A stretch of 64,000 nt of DNA from Chitinophaga sp. LS1 (GTDB taxonomy: Bacteria > Bacteroidota > Bacteroidia > Chitinophagales > Chitinophagaceae), in assembly GCF_034274695.1 (NCBI RefSeq), contig NZ_CP128362.1:3784501-3848500 (forward strand), written 5' to 3'. The notes beneath the pieces are model-generated. The model saw nothing but the letters and a program-made list of their open reading frames with translations. It searched no databases and was not told the origin of the DNA. The position numbers were made by a program, and so were the translations under genes. Below are positions 35,991 to 45,700 of this stretch, in pieces; the first letter of the stretch is position 1, and every line of letters starts with the position of its first letter.

Positions 35991-37220
35991 ATGTCCAAGC
36001 GAATATTATTGATAGGTGGGAACTTTTCACCGGAACCTACCGGGATAGGGAAATACAATGGTGAGATGATGAAATGGCTTGCAGAGAACGGATATGATTG
36101 TACAGTGATCACGAGTTACCCTTATTACCCGGAGTGGAAGGTGCAGCCTCCTTACGACAGGAAAAAGAACTGGTATACGAAAGAGAAGCAGGGCAACCTG
36201 ACGGTATACCGATGTCCGCAATATGTGCCGGCAAAGCCTACGGGCAAAACGAGGATCATGCTCGACTTTTCATTTGCCGTATCTGCATTTTTTAAGTTGC
36301 TGACGTTGTTGCCCCGGAAGAAGTATGATGTCGTGATTACGGTAGTGCCACCTTTCCATCTGGGATTGCTGGCGGTGATCTACAAGAAACTGAGAGGTGC
36401 GAAAGTGTTCTATCATATACAGGATATGCAGATAGAGGCAGCGAGAGACCTGAAGATGATAGCTTCGCCAAAGCTGATCAATATACTCTTCAAAATGGAG
36501 CGGTATATTTTCAGACAGGCAGATATGGTGGGCAGTATTTCGGATGGTATGATGAAGAAGATCCGGGAAAAGGCGAAGAAAGATATTTTTTTCTTTCCGA
36601 ACTGGGTGGATGTAAACAAGTTTCATCCTATTGAAGAGCGGTTGTTGTTGAAAACAGAATACGGCTTTGCCGCGACGGATAAGATTGTCTTGTATTCAGG
36701 TGCGATCGGGGAGAAGCAGGGGTTGGAATCCATTCTGCTGGCTGCACAGACGTTGAGAGCAGACAGACATCTGAAATTTTTGATCTGTGGGTCAGGACCT
36801 TACAAGGAGCGGTTGGTGTCGCAGTCGCAGGAGATGGGATTGGAGAATGTGATCTTTTTCCCTTTGCAACCATTTGAGCGGTTTAATCACTTCCTGAATA
36901 TGGCCGATGTACATCTTGTGATACAAAAAGCAAATGCCAGTGACCTGGTAATGCCGAGCAAGCTTACGACAATTTTAGCAGTGGGCGGTCTGGCATTGAT
37001 AACGGCCAATAGCGGCACGAGCTTGCATGACCTGGTGTCTGCGCATAATATGGGTATACTGGTTGATGCAGAAGATCAGCAGGCTCTCAACGAAGGGATA
37101 CTGCGGTCTGTAAGTGAAGATGTGAGCGTGATAGCAGGAAACGGCAGAGCGTATGCAGAGAATTATTTGGCAGTAGGGAGGATTATGGGGCGATTCGAAG
37201 AACATGTAGTAGTAGGATAA
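35991..37220 (+). CDS. wcaI: WcaI-like glycosyltransferase
   Basis: A 409-residue GT4 enzyme of the WcaI type. The N-terminus ILLIGGNFSPEPTGIGKYN is characteristic, followed by YPEWKV and VPPFHLGLLAV. The C-domain has IVLYSGAIGEKQGLESILLAA and VMPSKLTTILAVGG. ATG 35991 follows wcaF by two bases. In colanic acid loci WcaI adds the fucosyl residue next to the first glucose, which fits the gmd/fcl genes here; that transfer is inferred. Confidence 0.9.
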   Translation: MSKRILLIGGNFSPEPTGIGKYNGEMMKWLAENGYDCTVITSYPYYPEWKVQPPYDRKKNWYTKEKQGNLTVYRCPQYVPAKPTGKTRIMLDFSFAVSAFFKLLTLLPRKKYDVVITVVPPFHLGLLAVIYKKLRGAKVFYHIQDMQIEAARDLKMIASPKLINILFKMERYIFRQADMVGSISDGMMKKIREKAKKDIFFFPNWVDVNKFHPIEERLLLKTEYGFAATDKIVLYSGAIGEKQGLESILLAAQTLRADRHLKFLICGSGPYKERLVSQSQEMGLENVIFFPLQPFERFNHFLNMADVHLVIQKANASDLVMPSKLTTILAVGGLALITANSGTSLHDLVSAHNMGILVDAEDQQALNEGILRSVSEDVSVIAGNGRAYAENYLAVGRIMGRFEEHVVVG

Positions 37221-37231
37221 AACTTATTTTT

Positions 37232-38617
37232 ATGTTGAACCGTTATTTAAAAATATGCAGCATTCAGATCCTGATTATGGATTTCTTTTGTCTGAATGCT
37301 TTTTTCTTCTTTGTTTCTTACTGGTTACAACAAAAAGAGGTACCAGTACACCTGGATAGAGATACTTTTTTACTCGCTTCAAATATTGCATGGGTTATTG
37401 CGTTGTATACTACGGGTATTTATTTTTTGAGTCAGCAGATGTCTTATGAAAAGATAGCCAGGAAAACGATTCAGGGGATTTTGCTATACCTGCTTTTAAT
37501 ATTGTTATTTGTATTTTTAAATAAAGAAGCCTATAACCGTATTTTCATCATCACTTATTGTTCGCTTTTCCTCATCATTGTATTGGCAGACAGGCTTTTC
37601 TTTTATATACTGACGCATTATCTGATGCGGCGGAAAGAAATCGAGCGGAAGGTGGTTATCGTGGGTTATAATGACCTTTCCAAGCAACTGGTCGATAACC
37701 TGCTGGGCAGAAAGGGTAATCTCCGTTTTGAGGGTTATTTTGAGGAATACAGTAATGTGCATGAGCTGTCATATTATCCCGTTATCGGCAACTTGCAGGA
37801 GTGCATCAATTATGCACAGTTAAATAACATCAGGGAGATCTATTCGACTTTATCACCGGAGCAGTTTCCTTACCTGTATACATTGGCCCATGAAGCGGAG
37901 AAACATTTTATCCGTTTTCGCTTTGTACCTGATTTCAGGATGTTTGTAAACAGGCAGATCTACATTGATTACCTGGATAACATTCCTATTATTTCACTGC
38001 GGTCAGAGCCGCTGGATGATATTGCAAACAGGATCAGGAAGCGTTTCTTTGACCTGATATTCAGCTTAGGGGTGACGGTCTTTTTATTGAGCTGGCTGAT
38101 ACCTTTACTGGCGCTGCTGGTGAAGCTGGAAAGCAGGGGACCGGTATTCTTTATCCAGAACAGAACTGGTCGAAATAACAAAACATTCCGTTGTCTGAAG
38201 TTTAGAAGTATGTATGTAAACAACGATGCGAATAGTAAGCAGGCGACGAGAAATGACAAGCGATTTACCAGATTGGGAAAATTCATGAGAAAGACGAATC
38301 TCGATGAGATGCCGCAATTCCTGAATGTGTTGTGGGGAGATATGTCGATCGTAGGGCCCAGGCCGCATATGCTGAAACATACGGAAGAATATTCGGCGAT
38401 TATTCAGAAGTATATGATCAGGCATTTCTTAAAACCGGGTATTACGGGCTGGGCGCAGGTAAACGGTTACAGAGGGGAGATTACAGACGATCTGCATCTG
38501 AATAAGCGAATAGAGCATGACATCTGGTATATGGAAAACTGGTCGGTGTATTTTGATTTGAAGATCATTTTCCTGACAGTATTTAATACCATCAGAGGAG
38601 ATAAAAATGCATTTTAA
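37232..38617 (+). CDS. wcaJ: Undecaprenyl-phosphate glucose phosphotransferase (WcaJ-like)
   Basis: A 461-residue initiating transferase of the polyisoprenyl-phosphate hexose-1-phosphate family; it loads the first sugar phosphate onto undecaprenyl phosphate. Four N-terminal helices (residues 10-130) and a Rossmann-like CoA-binding-type middle precede the catalytic domain from about 265 (KRFFDLIFS). Diagnostic blocks are FRCLKFRSM, KTNLDEMPQFLNVL, MSIVGPRPH and PGITGWAQVNGYRG. It is the last gene of the locus. A weak stem-loop follows at 38648-38683. Confidence 0.94.
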   Translation: MLNRYLKICSIQILIMDFFCLNAFFFFVSYWLQQKEVPVHLDRDTFLLASNIAWVIALYTTGIYFLSQQMSYEKIARKTIQGILLYLLLILLFVFLNKEAYNRIFIITYCSLFLIIVLADRLFFYILTHYLMRRKEIERKVVIVGYNDLSKQLVDNLLGRKGNLRFEGYFEEYSNVHELSYYPVIGNLQECINYAQLNNIREIYSTLSPEQFPYLYTLAHEAEKHFIRFRFVPDFRMFVNRQIYIDYLDNIPIISLRSEPLDDIANRIRKRFFDLIFSLGVTVFLLSWLIPLLALLVKLESRGPVFFIQNRTGRNNKTFRCLKFRSMYVNNDANSKQATRNDKRFTRLGKFMRKTNLDEMPQFLNVLWGDMSIVGPRPHMLKHTEEYSAIIQKYMIRHFLKPGITGWAQVNGYRGEITDDLHLNKRIEHDIWYMENWSVYFDLKIIFLTVFNTIRGDKNAF

Positions 38618-38647
38618 CTTTTTTTTGAATATAGTGAAAGGCAGTTG

Positions 38648-38683
38648 GGTTGTATACTATTTATAAGCTAGCATGATACAACC
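38648..38683. other. Weak stem-loop after the EPS locus
   Basis: GGTTGTAT (38648-38655) and ATACAACC (38676-38683) can pair across a 20-base loop, followed by TTG and eight A. It could mark the end of the long operon, but lacks a T tract on the plus strand. Confidence 0.3.
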
Positions 38684-38829
38684 TTGAAAAAAAACATCAG
38701 ATTGGCTATATTTTACTAATATAAGTAATAATGTTAATAGCAAATAACAGGCATTAAGTGTTAGTTTTACACTCCGGCATTATTATAAGCCGACAACCAA
38801 CTTTAGGAAGCCTGTAAACAGCGTTGTAA

Positions 38830-39504
38830 ATGAAAACTTCTGTGTCAGCACAAAATTTCCTTGAGGACAACCGGCTTATTGAGGACATCTTTCACGAGTT
38901 GAAATCCATTGTAGCGAGTATACTTTCCAGCGTAGAGCTGATCGCGTTATATGATGGGAAGCAAGTCGAAGGAAGAATAACCCGTCAGACGGAGGCCGTC
39001 AAGTCGCAGGTGATCGAATTAGACTTCCAGCTGCAAAATGTACGGATAGTACAATATATGCTAAACAAAAGTTTTGCGTTTAAGAGGAAGCAAACGAGCC
39101 TGCATTTATTTTTGAATCAGTTGATCCGAGATGAACCATATAATAAAGTGTTGCAACCCGTCACTGAGTTACCATCTGTAATAAAAGGGATTGATGCTTA
39201 CATAGATGAGTTTGTGATCCGGCAGTTGGTATTGAATCTTTATTTTTGGATGAACCGGCATTCAATGAGTCATCAGTTGCCTAAACTTATATTTAGTTTT
39301 GAAGAAAGCTATTTTGAGATCAGGGGAAATTTCTATGCAAACTATTTCAGGGATGCTGATAATGAATTGCTCAACCAGCCGGTGTGTTATTTGATGTCTT
39401 ATATGGCGGCGTTGCATGAGGGGAGTTTTGATTTGGTGATAGAGCCGGGAAAAAGTGTGAGTGTAGTGGTGAGGATACCGTATAAGCCAGTGGGGTTGAG
39501 GTAA
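38830..39504 (+). CDS. Histidine-kinase-like protein with degenerate ATPase domain
   Basis: A 224-residue protein that follows the layout of a small soluble kinase. IFHELKSIVASILSSVEL matches the H box, with H22. QLVLNLYFWMNRHS sits where the N box should be but lacks its catalytic Asn context, and there is no recognisable DxGxG or GxGLG box. The last strand (GSFDLVIEPGKSVSVVVRIP) still resembles the end of a HATPase domain. It is probably an inactive pseudokinase or phosphotransfer/dimerisation partner. It lies just past the polysaccharide locus and ends at a clear terminator. Function unknown. Confidence 0.65.
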   Translation: MKTSVSAQNFLEDNRLIEDIFHELKSIVASILSSVELIALYDGKQVEGRITRQTEAVKSQVIELDFQLQNVRIVQYMLNKSFAFKRKQTSLHLFLNQLIRDEPYNKVLQPVTELPSVIKGIDAYIDEFVIRQLVLNLYFWMNRHSMSHQLPKLIFSFEESYFEIRGNFYANYFRDADNELLNQPVCYLMSYMAALHEGSFDLVIEPGKSVSVVVRIPYKPVGLR

Positions 39505-39543
39505 AAAAAGTCTCTTAGAAACAATAAGATAAGGTTAAAACAA

Positions 39544-39574
39544 AGGGGATATATCCATATCCCCTATTTTTTTT
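39544..39574 (+). terminator. Terminator after the pseudokinase gene
   Basis: A 9-bp perfect stem AGGGGATAT / ATATCCCCT with loop ATCC is followed by A and eight T residues. Confidence 0.85.
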
Positions 39575-39585
39575 AAAAGTAAAAT

Positions 39586-39628
39586 CAAATTATTAGGGGC
39601 AGGCCACAGGCCTGCCCCTAATAATTTG
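39586..39628. repeat. Perfect 20-bp inverted repeat
   Basis: Arms 39586-39605 and 39609-39628 are exact reverse complements with loop ACA. No T tract adjoins. It lies between two genuine terminators, so simple termination seems redundant. Confidence 0.85.
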
Positions 39629-39632
39629 TGCT

Positions 39633-39675
39633 CAAACAAAAACGCTTTTGCCTACGGCAAAAGCGTTTTTGTTTG
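39633..39675. terminator. Bidirectional terminator after mqo
   Basis: A perfect 20-bp stem (arms 39633-39652 and 39656-39675, loop TAC) contains the core ACGCTTTTGCC / GGCAAAAGCGT identical to that at 6421-6456. It lies six bases past the mqo stop on the minus strand. Confidence 0.88.
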
Positions 39676-39680
39676 TATTT

Positions 39681-41168
39681 CTAAGACTTTAATTCCAGTA
39701 CATTATTCGCCCATGACCTCACCTGTTCCAGCATATCAGGTTCATCCGCCAGTTTCTTCCCATAAGAAGGAATCATCTGCAACAACTTGTTCCTCCACGC
39801 TTCTGTCGCCAACTCCTTCTTAAAGCACTTATTCATCAACTCTAACATAATAGACACTGCTGTACTTGCACCAGGAGAAGCTCCCAACAATGCAGCAATG
39901 CTACCATCCGCTGAACTTACCACTTCTGTACCAAATTCCAGGATCCCACCATGCTCCGGATCTTTCTTAATCACCTGCACACGCTGTCCTGCTACTTCCA
40001 GTTCCCAATCTTCCATCTTCGCCTCAGGCAGAAAATCCTTTAATGCTTCCAGCCTTTCTTCCGGTGACTGACGTACCTGGTCAATCAGGTATTTTGTCAA
40101 TGGAAGGTTATCAAGACCAGCAGCCAGCATCGGACGGATATTATTGAACTTGATAGAGCGTGGTAAATCCAGCCAGGAACCTTTTTTCAGGAACTTGGTA
40201 GAGAAACCTGCATAAGGTCCGAACAACAATGCCTTCTTACCATCGATCATACGTGTATCGAGGTGAGGTACAGACATTGGCGGTGCGCCTACAGACGCTT
40301 TACCATATACTTTAGCAGCATGCTTTTCAACAATTGCCTGGTTTTTACAAACCAGCCACTGTCCGCTTACAGGGAATCCACCGAAACCTTTACCTTCTAT
40401 GATATCAGATTTTTCCAGCAGTGGGAGTGAACCACCACCAGCGCCGATGAATACAAATTTCGCCTGTAATGTTCTTTTTTTACCATTCTTCAGATCCTTC
40501 ACTTTCAATCTCCATCTGCCATCTTCTCCCTGTTCCAGGTCTTTCACCTCGTGTTCGAGGTGAAGATTTACACCAGGTTGTTGTTGCAGATAAGTAATGA
40601 GAGAGCGGGTGAGGGCACCGAAGTTGATATCAGTACCAGCTTCCATACGGGTAGCTGCTACTTTTTCGTTAGGGTCACGACCTTCCATTACCAGGGGGAT
40701 CCAGTTTTTGATCACCGCAGGGTCTTCGGAAAATTCCATGCCTTTAAAGAGATTATTTGCAGAAAGCGCCTGTTGACGTTTCTTGAGATATTCTACGTTG
40801 TTCTCTCCCCATACAAAGCTCATGTGAGGTACGCTCTGTATGAAATTGCCCGGCGAGTTTACGCAACCTGCCTGCACGAGGAACGACCAGAACTCTTTTG
40901 AGATTTCAAAAGATTCTGCAATCTTGATCGCTTTTCCGATGTCGATAGATCCGTCCTTCTTTTCTGGTGTGTAGTTCAGCTCACAGAAAGCAGAATGGCC
41001 TGTACCAGCATTGTTCCAGGCATCCGAGCTTTCTCCGGCGATCACGTCCAGTCGTTCGAAGATTTCTATTGTCAGCTCCGGTTGTAATTCTTTCAGCAAT
41101 ACGCCTAGCGTTGCACTCATTATGCCCGCACCGATCAGTACGATGTCAGGCGCCGATTTAGGAGACAT
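39681..41168 (-). CDS. mqo: Malate:quinone oxidoreductase
   Basis: A 495-residue membrane-associated FAD enzyme oxidising malate to oxaloacetate and passing electrons to quinone. The FAD loop is [18 protein letters not shown], followed by [23 protein letters not shown], a diagnostic Mqo block; [14 protein letters not shown] and the C-terminal ASPGAS are also family features. I start at ATG 41168 rather than the TTG at 41198, because TATTTTTG at 41203-41196 is a -7 element covering that TTG. It is monocistronic. Normal length. Confidence 0.95.
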   Translation of the reverse strand: MSPKSAPDIVLIGAGIMSATLGVLLKELQPELTIEIFERLDVIAGESSDAWNNAGTGHSAFCELNYTPEKKDGSIDIGKAIKIAESFEISKEFWSFLVQAGCVNSPGNFIQSVPHMSFVWGENNVEYLKKRQQALSANNLFKGMEFSEDPAVIKNWIPLVMEGRDPNEKVAATRMEAGTDINFGALTRSLITYLQQQPGVNLHLEHEVKDLEQGEDGRWRLKVKDLKNGKKRTLQAKFVFIGAGGGSLPLLEKSDIIEGKGFGGFPVSGQWLVCKNQAIVEKHAAKVYGKASVGAPPMSVPHLDTRMIDGKKALLFGPYAGFSTKFLKKGSWLDLPRSIKFNNIRPMLAAGLDNLPLTKYLIDQVRQSPEERLEALKDFLPEAKMEDWELEVAGQRVQVIKKDPEHGGILEFGTEVVSSADGSIAALLGASPGASTAVSIMLELMNKCFKKELATEAWRNKLLQMIPSYGKKLADEPDMLEQVRSWANNVLELKS

Positions 41169-41195
41169 ATTATTATTTTTACGCGATTTGCAGCG

Positions 41196-41203
41196 CAAAA
41201 ATA
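41196..41203 (-). promoter_or_regulatory. -7 element before mqo
   Basis: TATTTTTG on the minus strand matches TAnnTTTG and ends 27 bases before ATG 41168. No clear -33 TTTG. Confidence 0.5.
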
Positions 41204-41380
41204 ATACTTAATGATCGGATTTTGTAGTGAAATCAGGGTTTTTTGACTCTTTTTATAGCACTAAAAGGATGAGAATGGTGTGGAAGGTACTGGGAGTGGT
41301 GGTATTAGAAAGATGCAAATGTATTGTTAAAGCGCCGATTTCGCCAGCGGCAGCAAGGGAATAACTCCCGGGGAATTCCG

Positions 41381-42751
41381 TTATGCCGTAAGTGTAGCAT
41401 AAGAAACCTGTTTAAAATCCGCTTTGGGTCCTTCGCACAGTGCACACTGATACTGATCCGGCAATTGCTCAAATGGGGTATTGGGCACTATTGACTGATC
41501 AGGATCCCCCATCTGCTCATCATAGATACTCAGGCATGCAGGACACTGGTGCACGTATTTCTCCACAGGTGGTATAGCTACTGTATGCGCTGCAACATAG
41601 CCCGGCAGCGGATCATTGGTGTTGTGTCTTTCGTAGAAGTACTTGCAGAGTGCAGTGATGTAAGGACCCAGATGTTCTTTGGCTACACCAGACCGGTAAT
41701 TGATCAGGATGCCTGAATTGGGATTGAAGTCCGGCGTATAGCTGATATCGTAACGCAGCTGTCCTTTGAGCACTGTCTTGTATTTAGCCTCCTGCTGTGT
41801 GATGACGATGCTCCCAAAGCAATGATGACCTACGCTGAAACAAAGCCCGTAGGTACGTACATCCGCACTATCAAAATGCCGGATGATGTGGCGTTTGAGC
41901 ACCAATGCATCTTCATTATTATCTGGTATCTGCCAGTTCAGTTCATTGGCCGCATGTCGTACATTGATGCCATACTTCCCTAATAAATAATCCCACAGCG
42001 GGCGGTGCTCCTGCTCAATATTCCTGATGATCAATGATTTCCAGGGGGTAGCATAGAGCTGGCCTGTCTTTGTTTCCAGACAGATATGACAGAGCCCTTT
42101 CAAAAATGAAACAGGGAAGTATTCATTCCTGCGGTAAATACCCAGCCAGTAATACTGATCGTACTTATTGAAACCCTCATAGTAAGGCAGGTGAAAGTCT
42201 GGTAATTGCAGGTCTTTCTCTACAGGCACTCCCTGAATCGGTTCATGGTTAAGCAGCTGTGTTTCCAGCTGTCTGCTCAATTCACCGATGTGATTTGTGT
42301 ACAACTGCTCCGGCCATGCAAAGAGCTGGTTACTCTTCGGATAGCGAAATACCAAATGCCAGTAATTGGGTTGCGTACCTGCTATCCAGTTCAGGTGCCC
42401 TGTGAAGAAAGGAGTAAAGGTATTGCGGCTATCACAGACATTGATCTTGAGTTTCGATTCCCAGTTCAGCATTTCAAAGACATCTTTATAGATACCTTCA
42501 GAGAGCCAGGTATTGGAAATGAAGATACCGGTGGCTGGATAAGCGCTGATGATATTAGGTGTTGTGCTGACATGATCCGCGAATAATAGGGCTGTTTGAG
42601 CAGATACTTCTATGATCAATTGCTGCCGCTGTCCAAAACGAACCTCCGATATCTTTGCTGTTTCCGCAATTTCTAAGATAGACAGCAGGTAGCCGGGAGA
42701 AATAATCCCCCCCGTAAAATTGATGTGTATAGTCTGTGTTTTCTTTAGCAT
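41381..42751 (-). CDS. Sulfite/nitrite-reductase-like half domain fused to a C-terminal rubredoxin
   Basis: A 456-residue protein. The first part resembles the ferredoxin-like half domains of siroheme sulfite/nitrite reductases (EVRFGQRQQLIIEV near residues 36-49), but I see no siroheme cysteine pairs. The C-terminus is a rubredoxin: CPAC (C403, C406), YDEQMGDPD, FEQLPD and CALC (C436, C439), all four iron ligands present. It starts seven bases inside the nitrate reductase gene and ends the nitrate operon. The likely role is electron delivery to the nitrate or nitrite reductase; this is inferred from context. No other electron-carrier gene is present in the locus. Confidence 0.8.
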   Translation of the reverse strand: MLKKTQTIHINFTGGIISPGYLLSILEIAETAKISEVRFGQRQQLIIEVSAQTALLFADHVSTTPNIISAYPATGIFISNTWLSEGIYKDVFEMLNWESKLKINVCDSRNTFTPFFTGHLNWIAGTQPNYWHLVFRYPKSNQLFAWPEQLYTNHIGELSRQLETQLLNHEPIQGVPVEKDLQLPDFHLPYYEGFNKYDQYYWLGIYRRNEYFPVSFLKGLCHICLETKTGQLYATPWKSLIIRNIEQEHRPLWDYLLGKYGINVRHAANELNWQIPDNNEDALVLKRHIIRHFDSADVRTYGLCFSVGHHCFGSIVITQQEAKYKTVLKGQLRYDISYTPDFNPNSGILINYRSGVAKEHLGPYITALCKYFYERHNTNDPLPGYVAAHTVAIPPVEKYVHQCPACLSIYDEQMGDPDQSIVPNTPFEQLPDQYQCALCEGPKADFKQVSYATLTA

Positions 42752-45700
42752 GGTTGTAATACCTTTTCAAGGATCGCCTTTACCTCCGGCTTGCAGCTAC
42801 CACAGCCAGATCCTGCTCCTGTAGCCTGACAGATGCCTTCCAGCGTGTGCATTCCTTCTTTGATCTTCTCTTTGATGTTCCCTTCTCCCACACTGCCACA
42901 ACTGCAAATGAGCTTTCCGATTACAGGAGTCGCCTTTTTATTGGACCGCAACAGGGCTAATCGTTTCTCTGATAATTCGATCTTATTGGCAATCAGGTCC
43001 CTGAACTCCAGGAACTCTGACTTATCACCTATTAATATAGCGCCAATGAGCCGGTCATTGTGAATGACACACTTTTTATAATAGCGCTTGGACTTATCGA
43101 TGAATACAACTTCTTCATAAGCAGGGTCGTTTGGTGTCTCTACAGTGCCCATGGAACAAAGGTCTGTGCCATGCATCTTCAGGATGTTCATGAAGAGTGA
43201 GCCCTGATAATAAGTGCTGATATCTCCACTCAGGAACTTCGCTACCACGGCCGCCTGTTGCTCTGCAGCAGCTGTAATACCATAGAGCGTGCCTTTGAAC
43301 TCTGCGATTTCACCGATAGCAAATATTGCAGGATCACTGGTTTGCATGTAATCATTTACAATCACTCCTCTATTGCAGGTGAGCTGTGAAGCCTGCGCCA
43401 GCTCTATATTTGGGGTGGTACCTATAGAGAGTACGACTGCCTGACAAGGTACATGGCGGCCACTTTTCAACCGGATACCATCTAATGCCTGTATGCCTGT
43501 AAAGCGCTCTATTTCATCATTGTACAATATTTCAATGCCTCTGTCAGTCAGTTCTTCATATAATAACTGACTACCCAGCTTGTCCAGTTGTGCGGACATG
43601 AGGCGGGAAGTACGTTGCAGTACACCTACTTCTATACCAATCTCTCTGAGCGAAGCAGCGAGTTCGATGCCTAAGAGACCCCCACCTGCTATCATCACCT
43701 TTCCTTTGGCCGGGTCGATATGTTTGATAAATGCATCGGCATCCAATCTGTTGCGCATAGTGAATACCCCTTTTAATGATGGTACACCCTTGAGCATGGC
43801 TGCTCTTGAACCCATCGCGAGAATAAGGATATCATACTGGTGTTCATTGCCCAGGCTATCAGTGACTGTTTTGTGCCTGCGATCTATATCTACGATGCTG
43901 ATGCCTCTGAGCAGATTCACTTTTAGCGAAGCTTCTTCTTCATCTGTCATCTTTACCAGCTGTTGCCACTGCTGGGTACCGCTGATATAATCAGGGAGCA
44001 TGACCCTGTTATAGAAAGGGAAGTTCTCTTTGCTGAATACGGTGATTTCATCTGTTGTATTCATCGTCCGGTACGACTTTACAAAACCACAGGCACCTGC
44101 ACCCGCACCGATAATAATGATACGTTGTGTGGGCTTTTGAAAGCGCTGTACCTGTACTGCGGTATATTTTAAGTCAGGTTGTTTGGAAATAGGATCTACC
44201 AGCGTATGGGTCAGATTGTTTGCCCTGTTCAGATCACTGTTGAGTGTCTTGCCCCAGTGCATAGGCAGGAAGACCACCCCTTTCTTGATATTGGTACTGA
44301 GCTGTGCTTTCACACGGACGTTGCCGTTAGCATTGTAAATCTCAACGATATCATCCGCTTTGATGTCTCTTTCTGCTGCATCGTCGGGATGGATCTCCAA
44401 TAGTGGTGCTGGAATGTGTTGTTTTAGTTTGCTCACTTTCCCTGTCTTACTCATGGTATGCCACTGGTCGCGGATACGGCCTGTGGTAAGAATGAGCGGT
44501 AGCTCAGGATCAGGAGGGGTAGAATTATTCCCGTCCGGAAAGGAGTGAATCGCTGCTTTGCCGGTTTTGGTATAAAAAGTATGATCTGTGAAAAGACGGG
44601 GTGTACCAAAGCCTTTTGCTCCCTGTGGATAAGGCCATTGCACAGTGCGTTTTTCCTGTAAGGTGGTATAACTTAAGCCGCTTACATCGATGTTGGTACC
44701 CGCTGTAAGGCGGCAATGCTCATCATAGATAGCGGCAGTATTTTCATAGTCAAAACCATGGAAGCCCATCTTGATTGCAAAGCGACAGATGATCTCTGAA
44801 TCAGGCAGCGCTTCGCCGGGAGGCGTTGTGAGTTTTTGGAGATAACTGATGCGGCGTTCTGCATTCGTCATAGTGCCTTCCTTTTCCGTCCAGGCAGCGG
44901 CGGGAAGGATCACATCAGCATATTGCAGGGTTTCAGGACGATTGGATATTTCCTGTACCACTACAAACTTTGCTTTCTTTAAGGCTGCTTCTGCTAATCG
45001 TGCATCAGGTAAGCTTACCAACGGATTTGTACACATAATCCAGATGGCTTTTAGTGTACCATCGTTGAGCGCTGTGAACATCTCGGTGGCGGTAAGACCG
45101 GGTTTTTCTGAGAGCGGCACGCCACCCCAGAACGCTTGTACTTCTTTGCGATGCGCAGGATTATCCAATACACGATGTGCTGGCAGCAGGTTGGATAAGC
45201 CACCTACCTCACGGCCTCCCATAGCATTGGGTTGACCTGTGAGAGAGAAAGGTCCTGCACCGGGTTTGCCTATCTGTCCTGTAATCAAATGAAGATTGAT
45301 CAGGCTGAGATTTTTGCGCACACCAACTACGCTTTGATTAAGGCCCATGGTCCAGAGGGTCATGAATCCGGTCGCATTCCCAATCAGGGACGCTGCTTCG
45401 TAGATAGCATTTTCAGGTATATCACAAATTTCGGCGGCACTGGCTATGCTGCGTTCCATTACGATATCCCGGTATTGTTGAAAACCATCTGTGTGATCGC
45501 GAATGAATAGAGGATCAATATGCCCCTGTTCTATTAATACACGACCAATGCCATGATGTAATACAATATCGGTACCGGGATGGATCTGCAAATGCAGATC
45601 TGCCGTAGCACAACTCTGTGTAACACGGGGATCGCTGACGATAATTTTCAAATCAGGATTAGCAGCTTTTGCAGCTTCTACACGTCGCCATAAAATAGGA

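Noticed and set aside
41199..41380. Short open frame (31 codons) between mqo and the rubredoxin gene
   Set aside because: No promoter element, no recognisable sequence and low coding likelihood.
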